Shown here: piece after piece, positions 9,532-19,135 of the stretch | Position numbering within the stretch: the stretch's first letter is position 1 | Layout of the letters: each line of letters begins with the position of its first letter | NCBI GenBank assembly: GCA_011319805.1 | Contig: SJRY01000109.1 | Coordinates: forward strand, 1 to 21,862 | From: Macrocybe gigantea | Taxonomy: Eukaryota > Basidiomycota > Agaricomycetes > Agaricales > Callistosporiaceae | Length of the DNA: 21,862 nt | Direction of reading: 5' to 3' | Translations under genes and position numbers: made by a program | The notes under the pieces: generated by a model | What the model saw: only the letters and a program-made list of their open reading frames with translations | The model's database searches: none | What the model was told of the DNA's origin: nothing

Positions 9532-11418
9532 ATGACCATAATGACAAGAATGAAGGATGTTTATGCTGTTAATGCGCGGAATGAGATCAGTTTACCAGCC
9601 AAATCCTTTGATATTCAGAAATACAGGACTGCAGCTGTAAGTCATCCTCATCGTTGTGGCACGAGCATAATCTTAGTCTTTCAGGCTGCGCTACTACGAC
9701 CTGGGCGTTTTCACGAACTCCGGGACCACAACAGACATGTCCCGGCATGTAACCTACCTCCCAGGGTGCTAGAAAAGATCTTTTTAGATTGCTGCCTGTC
9801 GTCCTTGGAATATCCAGATTGGTCATGGATAACAATCTCGCTCATTTGTTCAAGCTGGCGTCGAGCAGCCTTACAGAATCAGGCACTCTGGACTCACGTC
9901 GACTATTCTCATCCAAGATGGACCGCTCTCAGTCTACATCGAGCCCAAGCTTTACCTCTCTCCATTCGCGCGCTCGTGTCGGACTCAAATCAGAGGCTGA
10001 TTCTCCAGACCCTGGAGTGGGCACCTAAAGTCCGGGACATCCACCTCGTCGCTTCGTTACAGCATATTGCTCCGCTCATCGGATTTCTCAAGCTATCCAA
10101 TCCTTACCTCCTGTCTCTCGTTGTCCAGATCACGAAACCTGATGCAGATAACGATATTCGTTTTTCGAAACGCTCAGATGTCACGATGGTGGCTTCATTA
10201 CCCGCTCTGAAAAATCTCGAGCTGCATAGGTGTCCTCTTAGCATGGCGTCTCCCCGTTTCACGGGTTTGACCCGCCTCTCCTTGCATTATCTTCCGTTTT
10301 CAGAGCGTCCATCACGGCATGAATTCCTCTCGCTTCTTGAGAAATTTCCCTCTTTGCGACACCTCGAACTCGATCATGCTTTTCCGAAGAATACCATCCC
10401 GAGTAACAAATCCGGCCGGTCTATCATGTTCTCGAACCTCATCTCTCTTTCCTTAACTGGATCTATCCAAGAGCTGAACAATGTCCTCGAATGTGTAGCG
10501 TTGCAACCTGCGGCGCGCCTTCGATGCCGTGTGGACAAGATGAGTGACTACAAAGCCAATTTCTGGAAATTGGCAAGGGTCATTGGCTCTCATTTTCACG
10601 AAGTCGCTTGGGCGATGCCACTTGACACCCTGGTGATCACCGGGTATGAAGCATCTCACAGGTTTCTAACGAATTACGACATCAACACCGAATTTCAACA
10701 ATCTCTGCGTTTCCGTGCTTTTGGCATTGACCCGAAGTCCACCGATCCCGTATTGGATTTTATGATCGGACCTGACCCACACACCGGCCGAGATGAGGTT
10801 CTCGTGACGGCGTTCAAGGCAGTCTGGGAAGCGCTGCCGCTTTCTCAGTTACACACCCTCGCATTGCAGTCTTTTGACATCGTGACCCAGAGAACATGGC
10901 CGAGGCTGCTGAAGAGCCTGCAATCCCTTCGTGTCCTCGACGTATGTGGGCACGTTCCTTCTGGCCTTCTGTGGGCCCTTCTTCTGAACGCAAGGTCATA
11001 TTCACACCTCGAGCACGACGACTTGGATGGTCTGCTCCTTCCACGGTTGGAAGACGTATATGTCCACAACGTGGACTGTTTTTCTGGCGGTTACATGATG
11101 TCGTTGTCCGACACCAATTCCTACACTGACTTGGACGACTCGCGATTCCTTAATGTTCTTCTAGCCTATCTGGAAGATAGGCATCGATGCGGACTAGCTC
11201 TCCGCAGTCTTTGCCTCGCCAGATGTATCCATGTCTGCTCTGATGCACTGGATGAGCTGCGGACGTGTGTGGCCCATCTTTGGTGGGATAACCGTGGATT
11301 ACATAAGGGAGACGAGCTCTATGCAGAAAGCCCGGCTGTCTATCGCCAGAGCTGGATATCGGAACCTCCTCCGAGACGGCACTTCTTCAGACTCCAACTC
11401 TTGTCCGGTTCAGACTGA
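9532..11418 (+). CDS. F-box protein, basidiomycete leucine-rich type
   Basis: Likely substrate-recognition subunit of an SCF (Skp1-Cullin-F-box) ubiquitin ligase. The F-box runs from LPPRVLEKIFLDCC through a Trp-rich stretch (DWSWITISLICSSWRR) to LWTHVDY, roughly residues 59-110 of the spliced form. The remainder is a long Leu-rich region with irregular LRR-like units (for example LPALKNLELHRCPL and SLRHLELDHAF), as in the large F-box families of mushrooms. A 48-nt GTAAGT...TTTCAG intron (9637-9684) fits just before the F-box. It is a multiple of three and has no stop, so the frame stays open whether spliced (612 aa) or retained (628 aa). The first ATG at 9532 is used, and 9541 is a near alternative. 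No frame damage is visible. The target substrate cannot be told from sequence. Confidence 0.88.
   Translation: MTIMTRMKDVYAVNARNEISLPAKSFDIQKYRTAAVSHPHRCGTSIILVFQAALLRPGRFHELRDHNRHVPACNLPPRVLEKIFLDCCLSSLEYPDWSWITISLICSSWRRAALQNQALWTHVDYSHPRWTALSLHRAQALPLSIRALVSDSNQRLILQTLEWAPKVRDIHLVASLQHIAPLIGFLKLSNPYLLSLVVQITKPDADNDIRFSKRSDVTMVASLPALKNLELHRCPLSMASPRFTGLTRLSLHYLPFSERPSRHEFLSLLEKFPSLRHLELDHAFPKNTIPSNKSGRSIMFSNLISLSLTGSIQELNNVLECVALQPAARLRCRVDKMSDYKANFWKLARVIGSHFHEVAWAMPLDTLVITGYEASHRFLTNYDINTEFQQSLRFRAFGIDPKSTDPVLDFMIGPDPHTGRDEVLVTAFKAVWEALPLSQLHTLALQSFDIVTQRTWPRLLKSLQSLRVLDVCGHVPSGLLWALLLNARSYSHLEHDDLDGLLLPRLEDVYVHNVDCFSGGYMMSLSDTNSYTDLDDSRFLNVLLAYLEDRHRCGLALRSLCLARCIHVCSDALDELRTCVAHLWWDNRGLHKGDELYAESPAVYRQSWISEPPPRRHFFRLQLLSGSD
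9637..9684 (+). other. Probable 48-nt in-phase intron in the F-box gene
   Basis: It starts GTAAGT and ends TTTCAG, with a length normal for this window. Because it is divisible by three and stop-free, simple ORF calling would translate it as 16 extra residues in front of the F-box. Confidence 0.7.
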
Positions 11419-12028
11419 TCAACACAACGCGCCGTCCTTGCTGGTCATCGGCGCGGAGACCCTCTCCGCAGTGAATCTCGATGTATGGTTTTCACATGTA
11501 GCATGTTCATCTCTTGACTGTCATTTTTTTTTGCTCCCTGTATCACTGTATCGGTAGTCGTTCTTTGTTGCACCAGCTGGACTGCGAATTATAATTAGGC
11601 TCGTATGGATCATTCTGATCTGGAATGTGTTCAAAAGGCAGACTCTTGAGGTCACGTCTTCGTCGAGACGTTTTGTTGATGAATTGACAATATGGTGGCA
11701 TGCCATGCGAAGGCTTCAAGAATCATTTGCAACGAACGCCACCTGTACATCTGGGCATTGCGGGGGAAGCAGACGTGAAGCCTGTTATCTGCCAATGCCA
11801 AGCCCAGCATGACGACTATCGAATGGACGTGACACTATGGCACATTTCACGGTATTCATCTATCACGTTTTCACGTCAGTTTTAGTGCGTCCGCTGGCCA
11901 CTTCGTGGTGCGCTGCATCGGGCATATCCACAGAACGATGCGCAAAGCGCGTCGCTGTTGTTTCAATGTGGATAACTCGCAGATGTGATCGGCTCGGCAA
12001 TTGCCGAGGTGAACTGGTCCTGTCCTCC
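11419..12028. other. Intergenic region between F-box gene and JIP5
   Basis: About 610 bp. The frame upstream of JIP5 happens to be open from 11837, but the JIP5 family starts at MPDISVGSQ, so the upstream codons are taken as leader. No other feature was seen. Confidence 0.6.
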
Positions 12029-13895
12029 ATGCCAGACATCTCTGTCGGCTCGCAAATTTTCGACTTGGTCTTTCATCCTACTCACTCGACGGTCTATGCG
12101 GGCCTCCTTACCGGACATGTCAAGGCATTTGCATTTGATGAACAGGGGAACAGCAAATGCACATTTTCTTTGCGACCTTCCAAACGTTCATGCCGAGGTT
12201 TAGCCATCTCAGAAGATGGTTCGCATCTCTACGCTGCTGGGAAATCCAAGGCGTTGAAGTGGGTTCGAGTTATCGTCCTCCTTCTCGCTTGTCGTGTTAA
12301 TGATCTTGTGGCGTAATGTTCAGTATCATTGACACTGTCACTGAAGACATTGAAGTTCGTGCAGGAGCACACGAGTGAGCACGCAGCTCTGCGACCTCGA
12401 CATGTTCATTCTTTGACATGGACAGCATAATCCAGATCCCCAATCAATCGTATCAAATGTCTTAACACTCACCTATTATGTACCGGTGATGATGATGGGG
12501 TTATAAAGGTATGGCGTTAGTTCTCTGTCCTGTGATCTAACTCCAAATGTCTTACGCGCCGTAGCTGTGGGATCCTCGGCAACGAGAATGCCTACGAACA
12601 TATACCCAACATTTCGATTATATTACCGACTTTTTGTGGTTGGAAGACCAAAAGCAGCTTGTCGCGACTAGGTGAGAGGCATCAAAATGGAAAATTCCGT
12701 TGGTAGGTCAGTCATCTGAATTATGTGTCACCTTCCCAGCGGAGATGGAACACTGTCTGTTATGGATGTGCGTTCCAAAAAGTCATCCCTATCGCCCAGT
12801 CTGAGGATCAAGAAGATGAACTACTTTCCATTGTGGCCATTAGAGGGTAGGTCGATTTCCTGAAGTGTCTTTCTTTGTGGATTTTTCCCAGTTCACCCGT
12901 CTTCGAACGGACTTTTTTTGTGGAGCCCTATTCATCACGTATTTTCTTCTTAACCCCCCCGTCTACCTCGGCGATTCACCGATAGACGATTATCTCCACC
13001 GCGGATGTGTTCATCTTGCACGGCGCATTGACGCTGAGCTGTCTCGTAATTCTGGCTTGACATTGCTAAGTTAATCTCTCCGCTAGGGCGACTAAAATTG
13101 TAGTGGGCACTCAAATCGGAGTACTTTCAATTTTTAATCGTAGCAGTGGATGGGCTGACTGCGTGGACCGGGTACCTGGGTAATTATCTAAACTTTGGAG
13201 TGCATCCAATGTCATCTGATTTGTTCTTGCACCTTAGTCACCCACACTCTATTGACGCTCTCTGCGCCTTGCCCGCTCTTCCTGATGTAGACCACACGAG
13301 GACCATTCTAACTGGGTCTTCTGACGGTTATGTCCGCGCTGTTCAGTTATTTCCCACTAAACTGCTCGGTGTCGTCGCAGACCATGGTGACTGGCCTGTT
13401 GAACGCATAGCTATCGGTGGTGGGACCAGTACACTCACTTTGGAAGACGGAAGCCCTTCGGAGAGTGAGGCAGATAGTAAGACGTCCAGCGACCGCGGCG
13501 AAATTGACCTTGAAGAAGACCGCAAGCCGACCCGCTGGTGGATCGGCAGTGTGGGGCATGAAGACGTTCTCAAGCTGACGGATTTGGAAGCTTTCTTTCG
13601 TAACCTGGATTCTGACGAAGAGAGATCAGGCCACAAACGCGAATCTGGCCTCAATGTTAGCACTGATGTGGATAGCGGCGGCAAGGACGCCGCCTTTGAG
13701 GCTTCTGACATGCCAGAACACGTGGCTCAAGCGGAGGAAAGCGACGAGTCATCAAATGCCGAGTCCGACAAGGAAGCTGTCGCTGCAGTGTCAAAAAAGC
13801 GGAAGAAAAAACCAGAGAAACGTCCTCTGGATGTGAAGAAGCAGAAGGGAAAGAATTCTGTCGATGTCGATGCGTCCTTTTTTGACGATTTGTAG
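12029..13895 (+). CDS. JIP5: JIP5/WDR55-type WD40 protein, one-base frameshift
   Basis: WD40-repeat protein of the JIP5/WDR55 family, nucleolar and involved in large-subunit ribosome biogenesis in yeast and animals. The start is set by the family N-terminus MPDISVGSQIFDLVFHP. Exons are 12029-12258, 12324-12374, 12436-12508, 12565-12671, 12740-12846, 13087-13179 and 13238-13895. Core motifs include LRPSKRSCRGLAISEDG, CTGDDDGVIK, WDPRQRECLRTYTQHFDY, TSGDGTLSVMDVRSKK, SEDQEDELLSIVAIRG and GSSDGYVRAVQLFPTKLLG. The C-terminus is acidic, then Lys-rich (KKRKKKPEK), a plausible nucleolar signal, and ends FFDDL. In exon 5 the conserved frame breaks after RSKK: with A5 at 12777-12781 the read frame leaves the family, and one more A would restore IAQSEDQEDE. 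The expected product would be about 439 aa. As written, the frame does not continue into the later exons. Either a sequence error or a disabled allele explains this. Confidence 0.9.
12847..13086 (+). other. Unusually long (240 nt) JIP5 intron
   Basis: It is bounded by GTAGGT and CGCTAG, and the flanking exons join in phase (GG + G giving Gly, then Ala-Thr-Lys-Ile). Every other intron assembled in this window is about 48-69 nt. It contains a T-rich stretch and an internal TTTCCCAG that would give a 45-nt intron but leads out of the family sequence. No second gene was recognised inside. Confidence 0.65.
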
Positions 13896-14761
13896 GCATG
13901 TACTTCATCTGTTTTCTGGGAAATTATCGCCTTCCAGCGCTGAATCCCATGACCATTTGTGCCGTCTTCTGAGCGATGACCCCTTTGTCCGCGGAGCAAA
14001 CTCGTTTTAAAACGAACCCCGGTTAGTTGCATCTCGACGGCACCGCAACACTGGAGTTACCAAAGCGCATGTGTTCAGTCTCGAAGTCATTGTCGGTTAC
14101 AATGCACAGCTTTCGCCCGTTATCAACATGTTGCATCCTCCAAGCCCTTGATTTCAAAATTCGCAAGTCAGAGATGTCAGATAATTGCGAAAAATGAATG
14201 CAAACATTTTTGGTAATGAGACCATGTGCATATGCGGATTCTGACCGCTTGCCGAAGAGATTATGGCGACACATGCCCAGCAACTCGAAGCCATCATGGG
14301 CGTCTCCCGACGATGGGCCTTTTGACATCTAAGAGGGTGTTGTATCAGTCAATCAAAGCAATTCAGGAGCAACCAACAAAACTAGATAAGAAAAGCGCAA
14401 GCACGATGGGAGCCTGTATGGCTGTCCAGCTTCTTGGCGAATGACATGAGATGTTGTTTAATATTTTCCCATGCCGTTTAAACAATGAAGAACGGCCGTA
14501 TGCTCCCTTCTTTATTATAGTCAGGATAAGTCATACAGCTGAGTTGTCTTTCAGCCGGTTTTGAATTCGAACTGTGGACTCCTCGCCTCTACTGTTGAAG
14601 CGTGTGATAGGTTATCGCTCCAGGTGGGCGCTTGACGGCACGTGACGAGGCGCTGGGCGGATCATGGCTGCTTAGCGCGACAGTAAATACGGCGGGCCAC
14701 GGAGAATGCCTTCTCTACTCATCCTAGCACTGACACCAAAGCCTTGTATACCATTGAAGCC
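13896..14761. other. Intergenic region between JIP5 and ALDH7-like gene
   Basis: About 865 bp. An open frame on the minus strand (14328-14023, 101 codons, beginning MSKGPSSGDAHDGFELLG) is the best-looking unassigned ORF here, but it matches no family I know and has no supporting context. The final 150 bp is presumably the ALDH promoter. Confidence 0.5.
14639..14644. promoter_or_regulatory. CACGTG palindrome upstream of ALDH7-like gene
   Basis: A CACGTG E-box (context GGCACGTGACG) lies about 120 bp before the ALDH start, a position where fungal bHLH or bZIP factors could bind. This is position and motif only, and such hexamers also occur by chance. Confidence 0.25.
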
Positions 14762-17045
14762 ATGTTGACTGCGAAACGCGTAATTTCAGGTCTTAGATTT
14801 GGTGCTTCGCGCAGTCTGGCTCGTGGATTGTCCACTCGCGCGTCAAGCATTCTTACATCGTTGGGTATTCCGACTACGGGAGAGCTCCCTGGGTTGTATG
14901 ACGGGGAATGGAGAGGTTCAGGAGAGCTACTTACGTCTGTTTGTCCAACGACGGGAGAGATCCTTGCCCGTGTTAAGACGCCGACGCAGGAGGAGCTGCA
15001 TGAAGCCCTGGTGAAGAGCCGTGAGGCATACAAATTCATTCGAAGTGCGTTTTGGTGTGCCACTACTTTTAACCTGGTTGACGGTGTGCTAGATGTTCCT
15101 GCTCCCAAAAGAGGTGAGCTTCTTCGACAAATACGAGAAGCCCTTGCAGGGAAGGTACAACTATGTCGGCGGTGGAATGAAGCATTTGTGCTGATGATCT
15201 GCAGCGCGAGGAGCTTGGCGCTCTTGTCTCCCTCGAGATGGGAAAGATAAAGACGGAGGGTACAGGAGAAGTCCAAGAGTTCATTGACATTGTGCGTTTT
15301 TTGATGCATAATTGCAATTGTGCTGCTAAGGATCTCGCAGTGTGACTATGGCGTTGGTTTGTCGAGAATGATGAAAGGCAACATTATCGCATCTGAACGG
15401 CCGGCACATACTATATTAGAGGGTAATTGTGGCTGGGCAATATCATCCACCTAGCAAACTAACTTCCTCTCAGTTCCCAACCCTTTGGGCGTTGTTGCTG
15501 TGTTATCGGCCTTCAATTTCCCGGTAGCTGTCTATGGATGGTATCTCAAAAAAAAGGGCATCCCAAAATGAATATTTACTCATCAACTCTGCACAGGAAT
15601 TTAGCATTGTCGCTGGCAGCGGGGAATGCAACTATCTGGAAGCCCTCCCCGACAACGCCACTTTGTTCAATTGCTGTGACTAGTATTGTTTCACGAGTTC
15701 TGGAAAAGAACGGAATCCCCGGAGCTGTTGCTGGTTTGGCGACAGGCGGAAAAGATATCGGATCTGCTATCGTGGAAAGCAAAGAGGTTGAGTTGGGTGA
15801 GTTTTAACTATAGTAACAATCATGATGACTCTGAAACTGGTTCCATTTTCCTCTTGCAGTCTCCTTTACAGGGAGTGAGAAGGTCGGGCAAATAGTAGGC
15901 AAAGCCGTGATGTCCAGGTTTGGGAAGACGATACTGGAGCTGGGCGGTAACAATGGTGTGGTTATTGGTGCCAACATTGTTCCGCCGTTCTTGCTGCTGA
16001 TGCCAAAAATACTATCAAGCTTCGATCATTATGCCTGATGCCGACCTGTCGTTGGCCGTGCCGTCAGTCTTCTTCGGCGCCGTGGGCACCGCTGGACAAC
16101 GTTGCACCTCAACGAGGAGGCTATACTTGCATCAAAACATCGCTGATGCGTTCCTCGAACGCCTCCGTAGGCTCTACCAGACCGTGCGGCCCGCAGATCC
16201 GCTCGAGCCGAAGACTCTACTCGGTCCTTTACATACTCGTGCCGCCGTGGGCGTCTACAGCGACGCCATAGATCATCTCCGTTCGATCGACGCCGAAATC
16301 CTTACCGGCGGTCAGAGATACAGTGATGCCCCTCTGGATGCAGGAAACTTCGTCCAACCAACCATTGCCATCCCAAGTCGGTGGATCCGACGTCGCATAT
16401 CTGGAAGACGGAGACTTTTGCGCCCATACTCAACGTCGCTATCTTTGATGATCTTGAACAGGCCATTGAATGGAATAATGCCGTTCCTCAGGTAAAAAAA
16501 ATTCACTCCATGAGAACCTAGCACTGAAACTGATGACAAATGACAAAAGGGATTATCTAGTAGTCTTTGGACGAGAGATATGAGAAACATGGGAAAGTGG
16601 ATCGGGCCAAACGGATCAGACGCTGGCATCGTCAACGTACGTGCCATAACTTCGAACAGCTGTCTCGCTTGTTAGCCTTCTCATGCCCGAAATGACAACA
16701 GGTCAACGTGGGCACAAGTGGAGCTGAGATCGGCGCTGCTTTTGGTGGCAACAAGGTTCGCTGTCTGCGCTCAGATTTCAATCGACTCACTCTAACACCG
16801 CGACGACTGTATGAACAGAGCACTGGCTGGTAAGCGATATCGTTAAAATTTTATTTTGCACCGGAAATCCTAGATTGCTTTACAGGGGTCGGGAATCTGG
16901 CGGTGATGCCTGGAAGCAGTATGTCCGATGGTCTGCGTGCACCAGTAAGGACAACTGTCCATTGCAGACTTCGCCTAACTGACGCGCAATAGTCAATTTT
17001 TCAGACAACGCTCCTTTGGCGCAAGGGGTAGATTTTTCCGCATGA
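14762..17045 (+). CDS. ALDH7A1: ALDH7A1/antiquitin-like aldehyde dehydrogenase, one-base frameshift
   Basis: NAD-dependent aldehyde dehydrogenase. Family members oxidise alpha-aminoadipic semialdehyde in lysine breakdown. The N-terminus [14 protein letters not shown]...RGLSTRAS is Arg/Ser-rich, so a mitochondrial targeting peptide is likely. Thirteen exons fit: 14762-15044, 15093-15154, 15205-15291, 15341-15422, 15474-15540, 15597-15796, 15860-15955, 16020-16491, 16550-16636, 16702-16755, 16819-16829, 16886-16944 and 16993-17045. Motifs: [27 protein letters not shown] (Glu287), [12 protein letters not shown] (catalytic Cys321), [23 protein letters not shown] and the end [15 protein letters not shown]. 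The frame breaks in exon 8 at CCC (16372-16374): one added C turns the read sequence back to PKSVDP...[12 protein letters not shown]. Corrected length is 537 aa, the family size. The region at 15956-16019 looks coding but contains a stop and is an intron. ALDH7 assignment is secure, while the physiological substrate in this fungus is inferred. Confidence 0.92.
16819..16829 (+). other. 11-nt micro-exon in the ALDH7-like gene
   Basis: AGCACTGGCTG is flanked by GAACAG and GTAAGC. It supplies Ser-Thr-Gly and the first two bases of Trp, bridging GGNK and [12 protein letters not shown]. The human family member has the matching HTGGGRESG at this place, so the micro-exon is needed for a continuous protein. 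Confidence 0.85.
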
Positions 17046-17487
17046 ATGCCATGATAACCCGTAGTTTTTATACTAGACGAGGCCCCAGGTTGTACATTGT
17101 TGTTTACAAATGTTAAATGCTGAATTTGGTTTTTTTGGTATCGCTGTGACGCGTGATCAAGGATTTCCAATCGCCGAATATGGCGTGTGGAAATTCGAGC
17201 TATGTCTATTCAAACCCACATAGAAAACCGCTTGGGGATCTTGTATCTGAGAAGTAAACTTCCCCATGTAACCAGGGTCACAGGTACATGTGGATTGTTT
17301 ACAATTGAACAGCTGCCTCTGATTCAACGTATCAGTTTACCCAAATTAATGGCTCCGCCGACAAGATGTGCGGCAAGTTTAAATAGTCCCTATGTGCCAC
17401 CTTTTCGCAACCCTGCTTTCCGAACACTTTCAAGTGTCCATATTTTTATCCTCTAACCTCAACAATATCCCTTCCATACATTTCAGC
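17046..17487. other. Intergenic region before the coiled-coil gene
   Basis: About 440 bp. It holds the presumed ALDH 3' end and the promoter of the next gene. The only element noted is a TATA-like TTTAAATA, listed separately. Confidence 0.55.
17378..17385 (+). promoter_or_regulatory. TATA-like element (TTTAAATA)
   Basis: It is AT-rich and lies about 103 bp before the ATG at 17488, a sensible distance for a core promoter. It is supported by motif and position only. Confidence 0.3.
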
Positions 17488-19135
17488 ATGTCGACTGCTG
17501 ACGATCTCCCTTGGCCAGAACTAGGGAACGTTTCTAGAGGTGCCACTCGAGGTAATCAAGGTCAGAAAGGTGTCCTAGGACCTCCGGATAGAGACGGCCG
17601 ATGCGTACTGCAACTCCGAGTTCAACCTGGCGTACTCGCAGTGAAGTTAAATCGCCAAGCCAGCGAGTGGTATCGAATCCTTGACAGCGAAGTCAACCGT
17701 GCGCTGAAGCTCACGAAGACATATTGGAGAAAGGCGAGGCGGCGTCAGGACTACGACGCCCGAGCCGACCAAGACCACATGGAGCTGCACGAGTGGCTCC
17801 AGCAGCTAAAGGACAAGACGATGTCCCACTTGGAACTCCTCATGCAGAAGGGCGACATTCAGGGTCCGCCGTACATCATGGCTGATGACATCGAACTTAC
17901 ATTTCTCCGTAAATTCATTGAGCGGCAAGCGAACAACATTCCTCATAATCCCCGTCTGCGCAATGCCGCCGAACAGACGTACCTGCCTCGAGATCACTCG
18001 ACGGTGGATTCTCTGACACCGGAACCACCTGATCCTGGCTTTATGGATCATAAACATAGAGGGATAAACGGTAAGTTACACTTCATTGCGGAGACTGGAT
18101 CACGAGTGACTCACGCATCGCGGATTCTAGGGTCTCCATCGATGTTGACGGCTGAATCTCTATCTCACGAAGCTAGCTCTTCTAGTACGCTGTGTCCTCA
18201 AGCTGAGAAAAACCTTTCTGACACACAGTTGCAGAGCAGGGTCTACAAGCTGCACGCAATGCTCTCGCGCGAGCGCAGAAAGACACTCAGGAGGCCTTTA
18301 TGAGATATACAGCCTGTCTAGACGTCGAACGTCAAGCCCGACAGGCTGTCACTGCGGCAGAGAAGAGGCGCGACGACATCAGTGAGCGGAAATTTCCTGC
18401 TATCTTCCACATATAGTTGATAGAAATTTACCAAAGTGGGCATGCTTCTTTCACAAAACCAGCCAGTCGCTGGTATGGACAGCTCGCTTCCTTCCTTGTC
18501 TTGGGGCACTAATTCGTATGTTACACTTGAAGAAGTCCGCTCAAGGCAGTCATCCTTCTCCACATCAGGAGATGAGCACCGGAGCCCAAGATATCAAACG
18601 ACAGTAGGCATCACCCACACAATGGTTGATATGCAGCTAATTTGAATCTGAATTGAAGGATCTTCGAAATTCTACGGACGTGTTTAGCCAGACTCGTACG
18701 AACGGGAAAACCATAGACTGGGAAGCTGATGGGCAGAGCGTTTACTCAAATGAGGCGGCATCTCATCTCGAAGTAAGAACGTTGGAACTCGTCGTATCAT
18801 CATGAAACTCATATATACGTTTAACAGGATAACGGCGGGCGGACTGCCAGAAGGCATCTCCGGACCTGGGACCAAGGAGCACAGATAACAGGTAATGAAT
18901 TCATTCCATACGTCTGTCTGAGAGTAGATCTAATGGATTTGTTCAGATGGTCAATTTTCATGCGAGGTACTCTATGCCGACCGGTCCTATTTTTCGTGAG
19001 TCCCGTTGCTAACGTTTTCCTTCCTTCCAGGACATCACATCTCTTCCTCCCAGAAAACGTGTGCACCATATGATGCCGAGCTTTGAGGTCATGAATAATT
19101 CAGCACTGCCCACTCAGAACCTGACCATGCAATGA
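17488..19135 (+). CDS. Unrecognised protein with predicted coiled coil, one-base frameshift
   Basis: I do not recognise the family. It opens MSTADDLPWPELGNVSRG. A seven-exon model fits: 17488-18070, 18131-18381, 18437-18603, 18659-18772, 18828-18891, 18947-18966 and 19031-19135. Introns are 53-64 nt and all phases match downstream of exon 2. Exon 1 is rich in charged residues (VNRALKLTKTYWRKARRRQ, then a helix-like DKTMSHLELLMQKGDI). Exon 2 continues as a coiled coil, SRVYKLHAMLSRER then QKDTQEAFMRYTACLDVERQ, but the two halves are in different frames. One missing base at about 18276 (CGC for CGCC) would join them. As written, the frame ends at 18303. The tail is polar (SLPSLSWGTNSYVTLEE, later PPRKRVHHM) and ends TMQ. 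The corrected length is about 434 aa. The consistent intron phases argue for a real gene, perhaps a cytoskeletal or scaffold protein, but no function is supported. Confidence 0.65.
18071..18130 (+). other. Probable 60-nt in-phase intron in the coiled-coil gene
   Basis: It is bounded by GTAAGT and ATTCTAG, divisible by three and free of stops, so it can be read straight through. Removal gives Asn-Gly-Ser-Pro at the junction. Which form is made cannot be told from sequence alone. Confidence 0.6.
18947..18966 (+). other. 20-nt micro-exon in the coiled-coil gene
   Basis: It encodes the end of an Asp codon and then Gly-Gln-Phe-Ser-Cys-Glu, between TTGTTCAG and GTACTC. It is needed to keep the frame into the last exon. 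Support is lower than for the ALDH micro-exon because no family alignment is available. Confidence 0.55.

Noticed and set aside
14023..14328. 101-codon minus-strand ORF downstream of JIP5
   Set aside because: It starts plausibly but has no recognisable family, no splice context and no neighbour on that strand. It is kept only as a note in the intergenic entry.
14563..14600. TTCGAA-containing stretch resembling a tRNA T-arm
   Set aside because: No acceptor stem or anticodon arm could be paired around it on either strand.
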